This document shows positions 1 to 10,384 of a DNA stretch of 64,000 nucleotides, piece after piece. The DNA lies in assembly GCF_024586455.1 (NCBI RefSeq), contig NC_065921.1:89092061-89156060 (forward strand). Direction: 5' to 3'. This stretch comes from Bactrocera neohumeralis (Eukaryota > Arthropoda > Insecta > Diptera > Tephritidae). The notes beneath the pieces are model-generated. The model worked only from the letters and a program-made list of their open reading frames with translations, was not told the DNA's origin and searched no databases. The position numbers and the translations under genes were made by a program. Position 1 is the first letter of the stretch. Each line of letters begins with the position of its first letter.

Positions 1-51
1 CTTTCTATATTTCATTCGGACGTGAATAAAAACAAAACGGTCGGTGTCAAA

Positions 52-700
52 TCAGGACTTATACGGTGCTTTATCTTGATGTGTCGATGTCTTAAGTTCC
101 CAGTTGCTCAAATTCAGTTGAATTATGGAGTATTGGTCTACATCGTAGTTCTTCAACGTTTGCAATGCACTAGTCGGTAACTTGTTGCCTTTTGACATTT
201 GCTTCTGCCCCCAATGGCATTGCCAATGATCAAGTTCACCTTTCAGCTTCAAACGTCACACGGCGTTGTCATTATGCAGAAGATCTTTGAATCTATCTAT
301 CAAGTAGTCAGTAAGATTTTCCATTCCTTTGGTTTTCAAAGTGCATACTTTTTTCTGGAAGCAGAAAACTCAGTTGAAATTTATCCAATACTTCTCTAGA
401 AAAGCGCGTCTTCAAATTTTCGCCGATTGTATCCAACAGAGGAATGTACATTGCGACCCTGTAGTATTCTTTGCAAGTTCTCACGCAAAATTTTCGTGTT
501 TTTTTGTCGGAAGCAGATTCGTCAACTTCCAGTTCTGCCGCCATTTTTCGTGTCTGAATGAATGGATTGAAAATGTTCCACAACTTTTTGTCTTCGATTT
601 CGGAACGTCACAAGCAGAGTATCGTAGTTTTTTCCGCTATTTCCTTATTTTTCCAGTTACTAATTTTTCTACAATGTACCAATCGAACATATCACCCCCC
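52..700 (-). mobile_element. Decayed hAT-type transposase fragment
   Basis: Two minus-strand reading frames (about 308-583 and 52-252) give peptide pieces like the C-terminal part of hAT-family transposases of the 52-kDa-repressor type. The first contains YIPLLDTIGENLKTRF, a typical hAT stretch. The second contains ELDHWQCHW followed by LPTSALQTLKNYDVDQYS, matching the usual W...LP..AL..LK pattern before the dimerisation domain. The pieces lie in different frames and no terminal inverted repeats are visible, so this is a dead remnant. The family call rests on remembered motif patterns. Confidence 0.6.
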
Positions 701-754
701 ATTTTCCCCCTCTGAATCCGCCACTGATAAACGTGCTGAGTATGCATAACAACA

Positions 755-846
755 AAAAAGTCAAACTTTACGATACATTTGTGAATTGCCAGATTGTAAA
801 GCTAGTGCCGCCAAGTCCCGAAATATAAAAAGCAACCTACGTATTT
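755..846. repeat. Interspersed repeat terminus, copy 1
   Basis: This stretch runs from a TTTACGATA motif to AAAAGCAACCTACGTA. A similar sequence occurs at about 52412-52500, with the same order of TTTACGATA, GCCAAATCCTGAAA and GGCAACCTGCA, and its end recurs at about 37938-37980. It looks like one end of an unidentified transposon family. Confidence 0.6.
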
Positions 847-849
847 GGC

Positions 850-1140
850 GTTCATTAATGATTTCAATCCAATATCTGATTCACTCCAAATAAGAACGCA
901 CGCAAGTCACCTTTAAACAACACTTTAAAGTGGCTCTAAAATACGTAAATCTATTTTTAGAATGGCCTTATCACTCGATTTATTGTGTGATCCCAAAGCA
1001 GCCGCCTGAAATCGCAAAAATTTTGAAGTATCTTGCTTCACAAAAGCAATTACTTTTCATAATTAAAATACTTTTGATTGTATTTCTTAGAAACCCACAA
1101 CAAATGCCGATGATTAACTCTTATTTCTAGAAAATAAATT
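850..1140. repeat. Dispersed repeat, copy 1 (paired with 5093-5850)
   Basis: The sequence shares long similarity with 5093-5178 (AATATCTGATTCACTCCAAA) and then with 5637-5850 (ACGTAAATCT.TTTTAGAATGG, AAATCGC.AAAATTTTGAAG, ATGCCGATGAT). The second copy is interrupted by extra DNA. Short open frames run through both copies but match no family I recognise, so I treat this as a non-coding repeat or transposon remnant. Confidence 0.65.
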
Positions 1141-2752
1141 TAAGCAAATTTCGAGGTTAAGTGATACCCCACCAAGCAAGAACCCAAATTGTAAAACAGT
1201 ACTATTAAAAACTTTTGGTGAAATCACATATGTCGGGACGCGACCAACCGATTTCGACCTAATTGCGTACGTGACATTCCTCTCACATTCTCATGTCACA
1301 GTGCGAAAATGAGCGTAATCGGACTATAACCACGCCTACCTCTCACACAGCATAATTTTAAGTTCAAGTACTATACAAACCAAGAAGCAATTGATACCAT
1401 GGAATCGCATATATACTATGCACTAATAATTCCTTTAAAGTATGCCATCTTATGACCAAAAATTGCTCAAATCCAACCAAAACTGTTCAAGCCCCTAGGT
1501 ACCTAATACGTGGATCCCAGGTCTATAGTTCACTTTTAACCGAAAATATCAGCCACTCTATGTGATATACAATAGAAATTCAGAGAGAATGCTTTCCTGA
1601 CAATAGTAATTCTGTGTATCAAAAATGGGTTGAATCGGATCAGTACTCCTCTGAGGCTCGTATGTATACCTAATATAAAGATTTTAGTACTTCCGGGTGA
1701 CTTTATACCGCATATATAGCGTGTTTTACTCACAAAAGTGTATCTTTGTGCCTAAAACGATAAAATTATGCAAAGACTTCACCTAGCCTCTATATAACTA
1801 ATATCAAAATTTTCATCTGGATGACTTTACTCCATGTTATTGGTGATTGTATGTGAGGTACTTTAATAAAATCCAGGAAACATTTTTTTAAATATATAGC
1901 AAGTAAATGGTATGTGTTACTGGTAAAAATAGATAAAATCGGGTCAATATTACGCCCAACTCTCATATTTTCCTGAAAGATTTTCTCAGATTTTGATTCC
2001 TGCGAATTGCATGAGTATAAAGTTTTCGGTTGCACCCGAACTTAGCACTTCCTAACTTGTTTCAATTTGTGTTTTTTTGATTTGATTACATTTGTATGCG
2101 TTTGATGCCAGACCATTAGAGTCTGTCTGAAGTATTGTATTTTGAAATATAGTATATCAGATCTCTTTTTTTATGTTTATGTCTAAGTCAATAAGTGCTT
2201 GGCAGCTGTTTGTCTACGACACGAAGCCTTATCTGACGATGTTTACAATGCAACAAATTGAACAACGATTGTGCTTGATAGTTTGGGTTTCCCATGGAGT
2301 CACGAGAATTAATAAAAATGTTGCAGACGTGCTTTAAGAACTCTACTTTTCCACGAAAACAGGTATTTATGATATTAATGAAGATAACATCGAAACAGTT
2401 ATTGAAATAGTGATTTAATACTAGACTCGTGACAAGAGACATTTTTATTAGAAAACTATATGCTAGTATTTAATTATAATAATATATATTTAAAGACTGG
2501 CCTTTTTAATATTACCAACTTTTTCATCTTTGTGTCAATTAGCGACAATTGTGATGCAAGTTCTTAGGTTCTGGCGCCTGTCCGAAGTCTTATTGTGTCA
2601 ATTATGTGTTTTGCCAAATAGCCGTGCCCACTTTTAAGTGAAGCACATCTTTTCTGCTGACAAAGCTAAGCATTTAATTGTCTACATGATCTTAGATACA
2701 TATTGTTAAAATAACCTCTCAATAATATATATGTAATTTTTTAGGAGAACCT
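1141..2752. other. Intergenic, no gene supported
   Basis: This is AT-rich sequence between the first repeat and the 3' end of the first maltase gene. An 84-codon open frame lies on the minus strand at 2188-2442, but I recognise no domain in it. A TTTATT at about 2444-2449 is a possible minus-strand poly(A) signal (AATAAA) for the maltase gene at 2753-4763, roughly 300 bases past its stop codon. Confidence 0.5.
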
Positions 2753-4763
2753 TCATGCCGACCAGCGTAAGACGATAGCTTCATAAGGCATCAAATAAAT
2801 TCTTCCGCTTAAATCAAGCTTGTGACTGGAAAATAAAAAAGGTATATTGAAATAAGAGAAACTCGTATTCTCCAAATGCCTCTTACCCGTATCTGTGTGG
2901 TGAATAAGAGTTAAGCAAGACGTACTCCATTGTTTTGTTAGTCAAACCATCAAAATATTCTATTTGGTTGCCTAAATTGGCAAGTACACGATATTCCTCA
3001 CGATCGACCGCGGTTCTAGATGAATATGCTCCATACAAGTTCACTTGAGATTTAACTCATTTGTATCAACTCACCTCACAATCTGGAAAACCTGCTTTGA
3101 CAGAGCGTTATAAGAGAAACCGCCCTCTTCCTTGAATGCCTTAAAAGCATCCGTTTTCTTCAGCGCCGTCATGCCCTTGAAAATCTGCAAGCTGCTACGC
3201 GCAACTCCTCGCTGAACTTGTACATTTAAGTATTTGTAGTTGGGATTAACGGGCAACCACGTTGAGTTGCCTGTGCTGAAGCCGGCATTTTCCGATCCAT
3301 TCCACTGCATCGGCGTGCGCTCTGGATCACGAAAACCGCAAGAGTCCCCTGTGCAAGCGTCGGCATAATCAGGCATTCCAATCTCTTCGCCCTTAAAATA
3401 TTTGATTTTCAACACAAGATTATAGAGGGTCATACCGTTATAATTAAAAGCCACTTACGTAATAAGTAACCGATGTACCGGGCAGTGCATGTATTATCAT
3501 AGTCATCGCATCCACTTTGCTCTCACCCATACGTGTTGGTAAGCGACTGTTGTCATGATTGTTTGCCACCCAATTCGCCATTTTATGTTTGACCCATATG
3601 ACATCCATCCATTCATTAGCTTGTGTTTCAATAGTCTCCGCATTGGAGTTTTCGTCCAGTTTTACGAAATTAAAATTCATTGGCATCTGACCACCGACAT
3701 TGGTGCCATTAGAAATATAACCGCTCAGAACGTCAACAGGAGAGTACGCCTCGATTATCATAGCTCTAAAAATTGGAAAGTTTTATTGTTAAATTTGTGT
3801 GTTGTAAATGATGCAGGTCTCACCTTGTATCTCCACCATTAAGTCTCTGATATTCGTCCAAAAATTCGCGCCACTCGTAAATAATTTCAGTATTTTCCCA
3901 TAGATCCATGGTGTAGATGTGGTTGGGAGGAGTTGTATTACCATTTGGGTCATTCGGTATGCCGCTCGGTGGTTCGTCTGGATATGTGCCATTTTCGAAA
4001 CGTTTTTCAACCAAAAAATTTGTGGCATCCATGCGAAAACCGTCTACACCACGATCGAGCCAAAATTTCATTATTTCCAACATACGCTCACGCACCGCGG
4101 GATTAGTGAAGTTGAAATCAGGTTGCTTCGCTAGAAACTGATGCAGATAGTACTGTTGCCGTTCTTCAACCCAGGTCCACGCAGAACCACCGAAAACCGA
4201 CACCTAAACAATATTATTGTGAGCATAACAGTAAAATAATCACAGATTCACAGCACACAAACCCAATTACTTGGTGGTGAACGCTCGCCCGTCTCTGGGT
4301 CAATTTTGCCATCATCCCATACATAAAAATCATCGCAGCCTTCTTCGCGGAGTATCGACTTTTGGAACCACTCGCACTCGTCACTCGAATGATTGGGCAC
4401 AAAGTCTAAAACTAGTTTCAAATCCAATTCATGCGCCTTAGCCAACATATCATCGAAATCCTCCATTGTGCCGAAGAGTGGGTCAATTTTCGTAAAATTC
4501 GCGACGTCATAGCCCATATCAGCCATCGGTGAATCATATATGGGTGAGATCCAGGTTGCTGTAACACCAATTTCCTTAAAAAACGCCAGCCGTGAGGTGA
4601 TGCCATTCAAATCGCCTATACCATCGCCATCGCTGTCCATAAAGGAACGCGGATAAATCTGATAAAGGGTGGCGGACTCCCACCAATCAACTGTTTCGAT
4701 AGCAGTAGCGCCCAACGCGCAAAGCAGCAGCGCCGCTAAGAACCTTACCGAAAATGACGACAT
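2753..4763 (-). CDS. Maltase (GH13 alpha-glucosidase), complete, 568 aa
   Basis: This secreted alpha-glucosidase is expected to hydrolyse terminal alpha-1,4 bonds of maltose, sucrose and short glucans in the gut. Six exons join in phase with GT-AG borders: 4263-4763, 3824-4203, 3459-3765, 3075-3391, 2887-3015 and 2753-2825. Residues 1-21 form a hydrophobic signal peptide (ALLLCALGATA). The TIM-barrel signature follows: WWESATLYQIYPRSF, then DFVPNH (about 120-125), nucleophile Asp226 in GFRMDA, acid/base Glu299 in IIEAY, and NHD with Asp365. The length is normal for insect maltases. The start is set by the signal peptide and by a TATA box 47 bases upstream. The closest relatives in the window are 11960-13963 and the pseudogene between them. 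Enzyme class is family knowledge; substrate preference is inferred. Confidence 0.93.
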
Positions 4764-4800
4764 ATCGATAAATACTAGCGTGCTGTCTGAGAAACTAGCG

Positions 4801-4810
4801 ACTATTTATA
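4801..4810 (-). promoter_or_regulatory. TATA box of maltase 2753-4763
   Basis: TATAAATAGT reads on the minus strand 47 bases before the ATG. The same box at the same distance is found upstream of the maltase ending at 13963, which supports both start codons and implies very short 5' leaders. Confidence 0.7.
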
Positions 4811-5092
4811 CTGGCAGATAATTGGAGATAAAAGTTCTTGCTCTTTCAGTATTGAAAACCAAATAACTCGCAAGATCTTATCAAAGGGTAATATGGTCAG
4901 TGTGGGCCTTACGTGTGCTGGATGAGCACCAGTATATAATTCTGATAAGCGGAACATGTTGTCTAGTATTTGTTGGGTTTTTGACATTATTACCTGATTA
5001 GGACCAGCGGCACAATAAATTACGCAATATTTATAAATCAAGGTATGTACGAGTACACACGCATTCATTGGTTTTTAAGATAGGTAAGTTAT

Positions 5093-5850
5093 GGTTCATT
5101 AACAATTTGAGAACAATATCTGATTCACTCCAAATAAAAATGCACTCATAACGAAGAGACCTTTAATCAACACTGTAATATGTGCCCTAGTCATAGGTTA
5201 CGATATTCCCTGATTTGTCAGGGAATTCCCTGATTTCGATCTTAGGCACTGATTCTGTGATTTTCGTGAAAAATGCACTGATTCCCTGATTTCCTTCTGA
5301 ATCGATTTTTGTTCATTGTTCTTTTTTTTGAGCGAGTGCGAGAAAAAAAGTGAACATCACAGCGTTTCAGTATATTTGGCATCGATCGAGAAAGAAAACA
5401 ATAGCATTTTGGAAATGATGGATTTTATAATTGATAAAGTTGTCAACGCTTTGCAAGAGAGAATTGAAAAAAATTTCATTCCTTTCACTTTCACCACCAA
5501 ACTCAATGCTTTGAATGCTAAGGGAAAACGTGAAGAATGTGCGAACTTTCGAGAAAATGTTTTCATGGTTTATTGAGAATCGTTCTGTACCTATGCAACG
5601 GGATTGATTTTGACTGAGACCGATATGGTAACCCTAGCTATAACGTACGTAAATCTGCTTTTAGAATGGTCTTATTGCTCGATATATTGTACGCTCTCGA
5701 ATCTATACAGATCGCTGCCGCGTGAAATCGCCAAAATGTTGAAGTGGCTTGCTGCACAAAAACAACTAATTTTCATAATCAAAATACTTTTATTGTTTAT
5801 CTATGAAACCCACAATGCCGATGATTTACTCATATTTATAGAAAAAAAAA
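5093..5850. repeat. Dispersed repeat, copy 2, with an inserted element
   Basis: The outer parts (5093-5178 and 5637-5850) match 850-1140. About 450 bases at roughly 5190-5636 have no counterpart there and look like an insertion. The insertion begins ATAGGTTACGATAT and ends, read in reverse complement, TAGGGTTACCATAT, an imperfect terminal inverted repeat. Close to its left end are repeated CCCTGATTT/TCAGGGAATTCCCTGA palindromic blocks. It holds an 86-codon frame at 5316-5576 that I cannot assign. It could be a hAT-type MITE, but target duplication is unclear. Confidence 0.55.
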
Positions 5851-5929
5851 CAAACTCAGAAATAAAGTGATTTCCCAGCAAACTCAAAAATAAATTTTCC
5901 AGAAAGTCGCTTTATGATTTATTTAAAGA

Positions 5930-6360
5930 GGAAGGCAATCTCCTTACCAACAATAGCCAGCGTTATCACGATGTTGACCGAATTTTTTTGCGGAATTTGT
6001 TTACGACGGACAATCTCTAATTCCAAGAAGACATGGTTTACTTCTAAGCATAGACACATTGTGTGCAAAGTTTAGCAACTCGTTAATTTCGAGAAATGAG
6101 GCAGTCAAATGGCCGTCAAGATCATGCGATTTGAGATCTTTAGATTATTTTCTTAAGGGGTTTGTTAAATCTAAAACAACGCTCGAGAGCTCGAAGACAA
6201 TATTCAGCGCATTGTAGCAGAAATTCTAGCAGAAATGCTGCACCTGGTCAAAAAGAGAGTGGAAATATGCAAACAGAGAAGTGGCCAATTTGTTAAAATC
6301 ATAAATGGCATAAAATTATCTACACAACAAAAAAATCAGAAACCATCTTGACCAATTTTG
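5930..6360 (+). mobile_element. Degenerate mariner-like transposase 3' part
   Basis: Plus-strand translation in shifting frames gives AVKWPSRSCDLRSLDYFLKG and then LEDNIQRIVAEI. This is the WP.RS.DLTPLDYFLWG...DN...I pattern of the C-terminal region of mariner-like (maT-type) transposases. There is no continuous frame and no visible termini, so this is a fossil copy. Confidence 0.6.
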
Positions 6361-6426
6361 AGTGATTTATTTCATTTTATCTTCACGTCGTTCTTGTTGG
6401 TACACCCTTCGTCCGTCTGTATGTCA

Positions 6427-7695
6427 TTAATGATGTCTAAGTTTTCCGCTCTTTTTAACATGACCAACGTGTTTGACTTTTTTGGTTTTGGTGCAGTTCT
6501 TGCCCTTTGACCATCCTAAAACGACCGCCTCATTAGGCTTTAGATAAATACTTCCGCTTAAATCAACCTTGTCACTGAAAAATAGAAGAGAATATTGAGT
6601 AAGGAAAATTTGTATTCACCAAATGGCACATACCCGTGTCTGTGTGATGAATAAGAGTTGAGCAGTACGTATTTCATTTTTTTGTCAGACAAACCATCGA
6701 AATGCTCTGTTTGGTTGCCTAAATTGGCGAGCACACGACATTCCTCTTGATCGACCGCGGTTCTAGAAGAGAATATTTTATTCAATGCACATGGCAAATA
6801 CTACATTTTATCAACTCACCTAACAACCTGGAAAACCTGCTTTGACAGAGCTTTATAAGAGAAACCGCCCTCTTCCTTGAACGCCTTAAAAGCAGCTGCT
6901 ATCTTCAGCGCCGTCATGCCCTTGAATATCTGTAAGCTGCTACGTGGCACACCGTCTTGAACTTGTACATTTAAGTATTTGTAATTGGGATTGACGGCCA
7001 GCCAAGTTGAGTTGCCTGTGCTGAAACTGGCATTTTTCGAAGAATCCCAAAGCATTGGTGTCCGTTCGGGGTCACGAAAGTCGCAAGAGCCTCAGGCAAG
7101 AAATCAGGCATTCCGATCTGTTCTTTGATTTTCAACATAAGATTATAGAGGGACATTCCGTTTTGCTTAATAGCCATTTACGTAATAAGTAACCGATGTA
7201 CCGGGTAATGTATGTATTATCATAGTCAACGCATCCACTTTGCTCTCACCCATACGTGTTGGTAAGCGACTGTTGTCATGATTGTTTGCCACCCAATTCG
7301 CCATTTTATGTTTGACCCATATGACATCCATCTATTCATAAGCTTGTGTTTCAATGGTCTCTGCATTGGAGTTTTCGTCCAGTTTTACGAAATTAAAATT
7401 CATTGGCAACTGTCCACCGACATGGGTGCCATTAGTGAAATAGTTACTCAGAACGTCAACAGGGGAATACGCATCGATAACCATAACTCTAAATAGTGAA
7501 AAGTATCATTGTTAAAATTGTATGCTGCAAAAGAATGCAAGTCTTACCGTGTATCTCCACCATTAAGTTTCTGTTATTCGTCTAGGAATGCACGCCACTC
7601 GTATATAATTTCTGGACTTAACCATTGATCCTGGGTGTAGCTGTTTTCTAAAGTGTCACCCGTTCCAGCCTTGATTGATTCATTTGGATATGTGC
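6427..7695 (-). pseudogene. Maltase pseudogene lacking exon 1 and part of exon 2
   Basis: This is a decayed tandem copy of the maltase at 11960-13963. It retains the end of exon 2 (7552-7695), exon 3 (about 7183-7489), exon 4 (6830 to about 7120), exon 5 (6634-6762, intact) and a terminal exon from 6574. Exon 1, with the signal peptide and first catalytic region, is absent, as is the nucleophile part of exon 2. A TAA replaces a Tyr codon at 7574-7576 and a TAG replaces Trp at 7332-7334. Exon 4 has about ten bases deleted, which shifts the frame, and its acceptor region is altered. The last exon has lost its paralogue's stop and reads on to 6427. Sequence similarity to the intact copy is still very high, so inactivation looks fairly recent. 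Confidence 0.9.
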
Positions 7696-7810
7696 CAGGC
7701 TTGATCATGGCGGGTCTCACGTGATACTATATAATTAATTAGAATAAGACAAACATGTTTACATGAAAATCGGGGGTTTTTGACAAACTCGTCTGATATA
7801 AAAATATTTT
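7696..7810. repeat. Maltase 5'-flank block, copy 1
   Basis: The block begins GGCTTGATCATGGCGG directly at the broken edge of exon 2. It resembles 14068-14200, which lies upstream of the intact maltase at 11960-13963 (same opening, then TTTACAT.AA.ATCG, GTTTTTGACAAA.TCG.CTGATATAAAA). It is the 5' flank of the pseudogene brought next to exon 2 by deletion. Confidence 0.75.
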
Positions 7811-8009
7811 GTAATTATAATATGAATATTGGGTCTTTAACAATTGGTGTTCGCGAGATTTAAAGAAAAGCCAACATAACCTTTATATACGAAAATTACG
7901 TGGCACGTTGTTTGTCCGCAAACTGATTTTAGCAAAATTTAGCCCACAGTGTCCAGTTGGCAGCAACTAAGAAGATAGGGTAGCCAAAACAATTCATTGA
8001 TAAGGAATA

Positions 8010-8179
8010 CAGTGAAAGCTGCATTAAATGGACGCTCTATTAAGCGGACATCTGCATTAACATATTGACCAGTCCCACAATTTGTTGATATTTATGAAGT
8101 GCAATCTATTACGCGAACAACTCTAACAACTTGACAAAAAGGCTGGTTCGTCAGTGTCTGTTAATGGGAGATTTCAGTG
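8010..8179. repeat. Possible pogo/Tigger-like MITE
   Basis: The stretch starts TA-CAGTGAAAGCTGCATTAA and ends GGAGATTTCAGTG-TA, imperfect inverted ends next to TA dinucleotides, with GGAC-rich motifs inside. The layout resembles the clearer element at 33955-34236. The ends match with a mismatch, so confidence is modest. Confidence 0.4.
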
Positions 8180-8387
8180 TATACTTTTTTCAACATACGC
8201 ATGTATTCACAACCCCCAAAAAATATAATATAGTTAAGCTTCCCCAACTCAAACTTTTATAACTCGAACTCTTGAATTAGCAATAGAAGTCAAATTGCAT
8301 GCAAATTTCCTGCCATAACTCAAATTTTTTTTTGTGGATTATGGTGATTCGAGTTAGGAAAGTTCTGTTTATAATTTTGTCAAACAT

Positions 8388-8530
8388 AAAGGCCCATTTC
8401 CTCAATGTCTGTTTAGCCGCCATTTTTCAGTTAAGTTGTGGTAAACTTAATCAAGACTCCTTCCTTCGGTAAATAACGTTTTTTTAAATAGAAATGACAG
8501 ATGCTGTTAACCTAACTGAGGAAACAGCCT
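8388..8530. repeat. Small inverted-repeat element (MITE family A), copy 1
   Basis: The left end (GGCCCATTTCCTCAATGTCTG) and right end (TAACTGAGGAAACAGCC) are roughly complementary. The same order of motifs (CTCAATGTCTG.TTAGC, AGTTAAGTT.TGGT, AATGACAG.TG, TGAG.AAA) recurs at 35578-35718. There is no coding potential. Confidence 0.6.
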
Positions 8531-8639
8531 TAAATTCGTTATTTTTTCCATTCACATTTATTTGTGCGAGCATACTTAAAAGTAAACCTCAAGTACAATC
8601 CCTTGGATTCTTATACCGACAAAACCGTTTCGCCTTGCT

Positions 8640-8830
8640 GAAATGGGTGATTGAGTGACTCCTAAACGTAAACGTTGTGCGAGGTCTTCTTGGAGTAGGA
8701 AGTTCTTCGTCTTCCAAGCAAAAATAATCACTTTTAAATCGTGCAAACCACTTATGGCATGTTCCCTTAGCTTGAACATGTTGAACAAACAACATCCACC
8801 AGAAACAATGATTTTCCACAGATGTTTTCT
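8640..8830 (-). mobile_element. Mariner transposase N-terminal fragment
   Basis: A minus-strand frame contains CHKWFARFKSDYFCLEDEE, matching the helix-turn-helix end of mariner transposases (..QRWFARFRSGNFDVKDE..). Only this short piece is recognisable and no termini were seen. Confidence 0.55.
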
Positions 8831-9790
8831 TCATATTAAAGTAATAAAGAATAAATATATATTTAAGTAAATAAAACGCTTCAAATGAATGGCATGTAAT
8901 GAAGAACACGCGCAAGGACGGTAACTTTCTAGCTGATGTTCGGATTATTGGAACAATGGAATCATAATCAAATTTCATCTTGGCAAACCGCATATGTTCT
9001 GTATGTAGTTATAGACTCATTTTAGAAATATGAGTCTTTTATTATGTCATGTTCGTGAATTATAATTTATATTTGTTTTGCTTTTAAATAAAATTGTGTT
9101 ACACATACTGAAAACAGTTTACATTTCTTCAAAAAAAATATCACTTCAACTTATTGCATACGTTTGCCGGACTTTGGATGTGAGCCACGTAAGTAATTCT
9201 CCTAAAAACGCAGCATTTCCAGCAATATTTGTATATTTGAAACTCAGTGGTACTAAAACGCCTGTTGAGCGGCACTGTGACAAAGCGATGAAAAGTCAGT
9301 ACAGCACGACGAACAAAATATCCTAAAAGTATGCAACGTTTAGCTTAAAACATCAACTGCAAGTGTGTATACGTGCTGTAATAACACACGCACACAAACA
9401 CATATCCTTAGAGCAGAGAACGGCAACGAATCATTAGAATATTACTATAAAGGGTATATTGGGACTGGGGGAGGGTGTAATTTCATTAATTTCTGACAAT
9501 CTGACAATTTGCTACAATAACTTAAATCATTATGCATAGTACGTATGTATACATATATGGGAGGTGGAGTAATTCTTCAACCGATCTCATACATTTTCGG
9601 CATTAAGCGGTGGGGTATATAATAATATTCGTTCGTTCAACGTTTTTTATTTTGAAAATTATCCTTTTGGAAGGGAAAAATACTGTTGAAACAAAAGCTT
9701 TTCTTGATAACGAGTTTCCGGACACTATATGTAAACCAAACTTTATAGATACCCAGTTGTGCATCGTACTGAAGTAGACAGATAAATAAA
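8831..9790. other. Intergenic, no feature recognised
   Basis: This is AT-rich sequence with short open frames only, of which none shows a known domain. It contains CA-rich simple-sequence stretches near 9385-9400. Confidence 0.4.
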
Positions 9791-9794
9791 TGAG

Positions 9795-10330
9795 ATGTTA
9801 AAACAAAATATATTAGTTCAGAGCAATAGTCCTTATAGCTCACCTTTATGGTTACCAAAAAAAATTGACAACGGCGGCGAACAAAAGTGGCGATTAGTAA
9901 TAGACTACAGGAAACTAAACGAACAGACGATTGATGACAAATTTCCAATTCCTAATATGGAAGACATATTTGACAAATTACGCACAATAGACCTTGCTAA
10001 AGGCTGTCATCAAATCGAAGTACACCCAGATGACAGAGCCAAATTGGCATTTTTGACGGCAAGTGCCCACTACGCATTTAATCGTATGCCCTTTTGGGTT
10101 AAAAACAGCTAGAGATTACATTAATAAAATTTGTGTGGTATATTTGGACGATATTTTAATTTTTTCTACTATTTTTATAGAACATATCGACTCTACAAAG
10201 AAATTTTTTTAGAAATTAAGTAAGTGAATCAAATTTAAAAATTTCAAGACGAAAAGTGCCATTTCGCAGCATTTACAACGAAATTCCTAGGTCATGTTGT
10301 TTCAGTTGACGGTATTAGACCAGATCCAGA
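9795..10330 (+). mobile_element. Gypsy-type LTR retrotransposon RT fragment, broken
   Basis: A plus-strand frame encodes a reverse transcriptase N-part with SPYSSPLWLPKK, WRLVIDYRKLNEQTI and PIPNMEDIFDKL, typical of the Ty3/gypsy group. The frame breaks at about 10112. The YLDD box (about 10140-10160) and the downstream FLGHVVS-like motif are in other frames, and further stops interrupt it. No LTR, gag or integrase is visible, and a Tc1-like element follows immediately. This is a dead fragment. Confidence 0.8.
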
Positions 10331-10384
10331 CTAGCAGCATTGCAGCTGATCTTAAGAAAAATTAACGTTTTTTGTTTTACGAAA

